Shown piece by piece: positions 4,592 to 5,798 of a stretch of DNA of 5,798 bases (the first letter of the stretch is position 1; each line of letters starts with the position of its first letter). This stretch comes from JAHRVQ01 sp964548025 (GTDB lineage Bacteria > Pseudomonadota > Gammaproteobacteria > Pseudomonadales > Azotimanducaceae): the NCBI GenBank assembly GCA_964548025.1, contig CAZJRI010000238.1, forward strand, positions 1-5,798, in the 5' to 3' direction. Under the pieces are notes generated by a model. That model was not told where the DNA came from, did no database searches, and saw only the letters and a program-made list of their open reading frames with translations. The translations under genes were made by a program, and so were the position numbers.

Positions 4592-5779
4592 TTGAGAATG
4601 CTGCAGTTAATTATTTCCCTTTGCTGGATCAACCTGAAGAACCTGCCGGACAGACTCGGAGCCTCATTGGTTGTTGTGGTTGGTATTGCCGGAGTGGTTG
4701 CTGTGCTGGTTTCACTGCTTGCCATGGCTCATGGCTACGAACAGACGCTGGGGAAGACAGGTAAATCGAGCCGGGCACTTGTTTTGAGAGCAGGATCAAA
4801 TTCAGAGCTGAATGGCGGATTGTTATTGGATCAATTCCCGATCATCAGTAACAAGATGGGTATCGCTTCAGATGACGGTGGTCCGCTTTCCACGATGGAA
4901 ACATATGTGACCGTGAAACTGAACGAAATCGGTACTGAAGAACGCTCGAGTCTCCCAATGCGTGGTATCTCAGAAAATTCATTTCGTGTGCGTCCTGAGG
5001 TTCAGGTATCCAAGGGGCGAAAACCGGTTCCTGGTAAATTTGAGCTGATTGCGGGAGTGAGCGCTGCTGAAAGGCTTGAAGGATTGACAGTGGGGGAGAC
5101 AATCAGCATCAGGGGAACCCGATGGCAGGTTGTTGGCCATTTTACTGCAGATCGTGGTGCTTATGAATCTGAAATCTGGGTGGATGAAAGGTTACTGGCC
5201 GGGTTACATAATCGTGGGCCGACATTTTCGTCGGTACTCGTACAGCTAGAATCAGAACTGGATTTCGATCTGCTGGTTACGCAGTTTAGAGATGATCGCC
5301 GATTGAATCTGCATGTGATACGGGAGTCAGACTACTACAGTGCTCAATCGTCAGATACCACGCAGCTAATCGAAACCGTTGGTGTTCTTATCGCCGCAAT
5401 CATGTCGATCGGTGCTGTTTTTGCAGCCTTGAATACGATGTATGCCGCTATCGCAGCTCGCACCCTTGAAATAGCAACCCTTAAAGCACTTGGCTTCAAA
5501 CCACTGGCGATATTCGTAACGGTAATTGTGGAGTCCTTGATTCTCTGTCTGCTGGGGGGTGCGATCGGGAGTGCATTCAGCTATCTGTTTTTCAACGGGT
5601 ATCGGGTAGCGACGGCAGGAGGTTCATTCAACAAAGTCAGCTTTGATTTCATGGTGACACCTGAACTGCTGCTAACTGGATTGGTATTGGCAGGGACTCT
5701 CGGCCTGGTTGGTGGCATTATTCCCGCATACGGCGCAGTCCGCATGTCAATTGTCGAAGGACTGAAGAGCGGCAGCTAG
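4592..5779 (+). CDS. ABC transporter permease, FtsX/MacB type (permease 2)
   Basis: This 395-residue inner-membrane protein is paired with permease 1 but clearly distinct in sequence. TM1 is at about 22-45 ('RLGASLVVVVGIAGVVAVLVSL'). The extracytoplasmic domain (about 50-258) includes 'LPMRGISENSFRVRPEVQ' and 'YESEIWVDE'. Three further helices follow at about 262-286, 304-334 and 357-382. The FtsX coupling motif 'RTLEIATLKALGFKP' (290-304) is intact. The wording 'ISLCWINLKNLPDRLG' and 'GAVFAALNTMYAAIAARTLEIATLKALGF' matches a family of MacB-like permeases that I know as encoded in pairs with an ATP-binding protein and often an HlyD-type adaptor. It starts at TTG, 2 bp after the stop of permease 1, so the two are translationally coupled and probably made in equal amounts. 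No ATPase gene is in the window. The stop codon is immediately followed by, or lies within, an AGNAGCC heptamer repeat, so the last residues (SGS) may derive from that element. Confidence 0.93.
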   Translation: MRMLQLIISLCWINLKNLPDRLGASLVVVVGIAGVVAVLVSLLAMAHGYEQTLGKTGKSSRALVLRAGSNSELNGGLLLDQFPIISNKMGIASDDGGPLSTMETYVTVKLNEIGTEERSSLPMRGISENSFRVRPEVQVSKGRKPVPGKFELIAGVSAAERLEGLTVGETISIRGTRWQVVGHFTADRGAYESEIWVDERLLAGLHNRGPTFSSVLVQLESELDFDLLVTQFRDDRRLNLHVIRESDYYSAQSSDTTQLIETVGVLIAAIMSIGAVFAALNTMYAAIAARTLEIATLKALGFKPLAIFVTVIVESLILCLLGGAIGSAFSYLFFNGYRVATAGGSFNKVSFDFMVTPELLLTGLVLAGTLGLVGGIIPAYGAVRMSIVEGLKSGS

Positions 5780-5798
5780 CAGCCAGTAGCCCGAAGCC
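5771..5798. repeat. Third occurrence of the AGNAGCC heptamer repeat, cut by the window edge
   Basis: Three consecutive heptamers, AGCAGCC (5778-5784), AGTAGCC (5785-5791) and CGAAGCC (5792-5798), follow GGCAGCT (5771-5777), which overlaps the last codons and stop of permease 2. The words and orientation match the tails of the 112-bp units near the left edge (409-436, 521-548), some 5 kb away. The element continues past the window, so its full length is unknown. Confidence 0.65.

Overview
The window looks like chromosomal DNA from a free-living gammaproteobacterium, probably an environmental or marine lineage. This rests on the style of the proteins (an HprA-type dehydrogenase, a MerR regulator ending in a 'PEAHSDFLESLG' type domain, paired FtsX/MacB-type permeases), the mid-range base composition, and GGAG-type ribosome binding sites. 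No taxonomic marker is present, so this is an inference.

Layout: (1) Positions 2-313 (+) hold the C-terminal third of a D-2-hydroxyacid dehydrogenase, resembling glycerate dehydrogenase/hydroxypyruvate reductase and cut by the window edge. (2) Positions 308-580 are a non-coding block between two convergent genes. A perfect hairpin contains the dehydrogenase stop codon, two tandem 112-bp repeat units follow (about 85% identical by hand count), and a second perfect hairpin abuts the stop codon of the opposing gene. Each repeat unit ends in heptamers of the form AGNAGCC, and the same heptamers reappear at the right edge of the window (5778-5798). (3) Positions 579-2216 (-) encode a full-length thiamine-diphosphate enzyme of the acetolactate synthase superfamily. 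The best start is a GTG with an ideal Shine-Dalgarno, not the upstream ATG. (4) Positions 2217-2395 are a divergent intergenic region with a weak promoter/operator candidate and a possible 35-residue small ORF. (5) Positions 2396-5779 (+) look like one operon: a conserved hypothetical protein with an HxxHLR motif, a MerR-family regulator, and two FtsX/MacB-type ABC permeases, with gaps of 4, 54 and 2 bp.

How the genes may work together: the four-gene operon reads as a MerR-controlled ABC export or envelope-lipid/efflux system of the MacB/LolCDE-like (type VII) architecture. It has two different permease subunits that would heterodimerise. The required ATP-binding subunit, and any periplasmic adaptor, is not in the window and may lie beyond the right edge. 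The dehydrogenase and the ThDP enzyme converge on the repeat block and have no demonstrated functional link.

The most unusual part is the repeat/hairpin family tied to gene 3' ends. All three outward-facing gene ends visible here (313, 579, 5779) have their stop codon inside or touching a hairpin or heptamer element, and none shows a canonical U-tract terminator.
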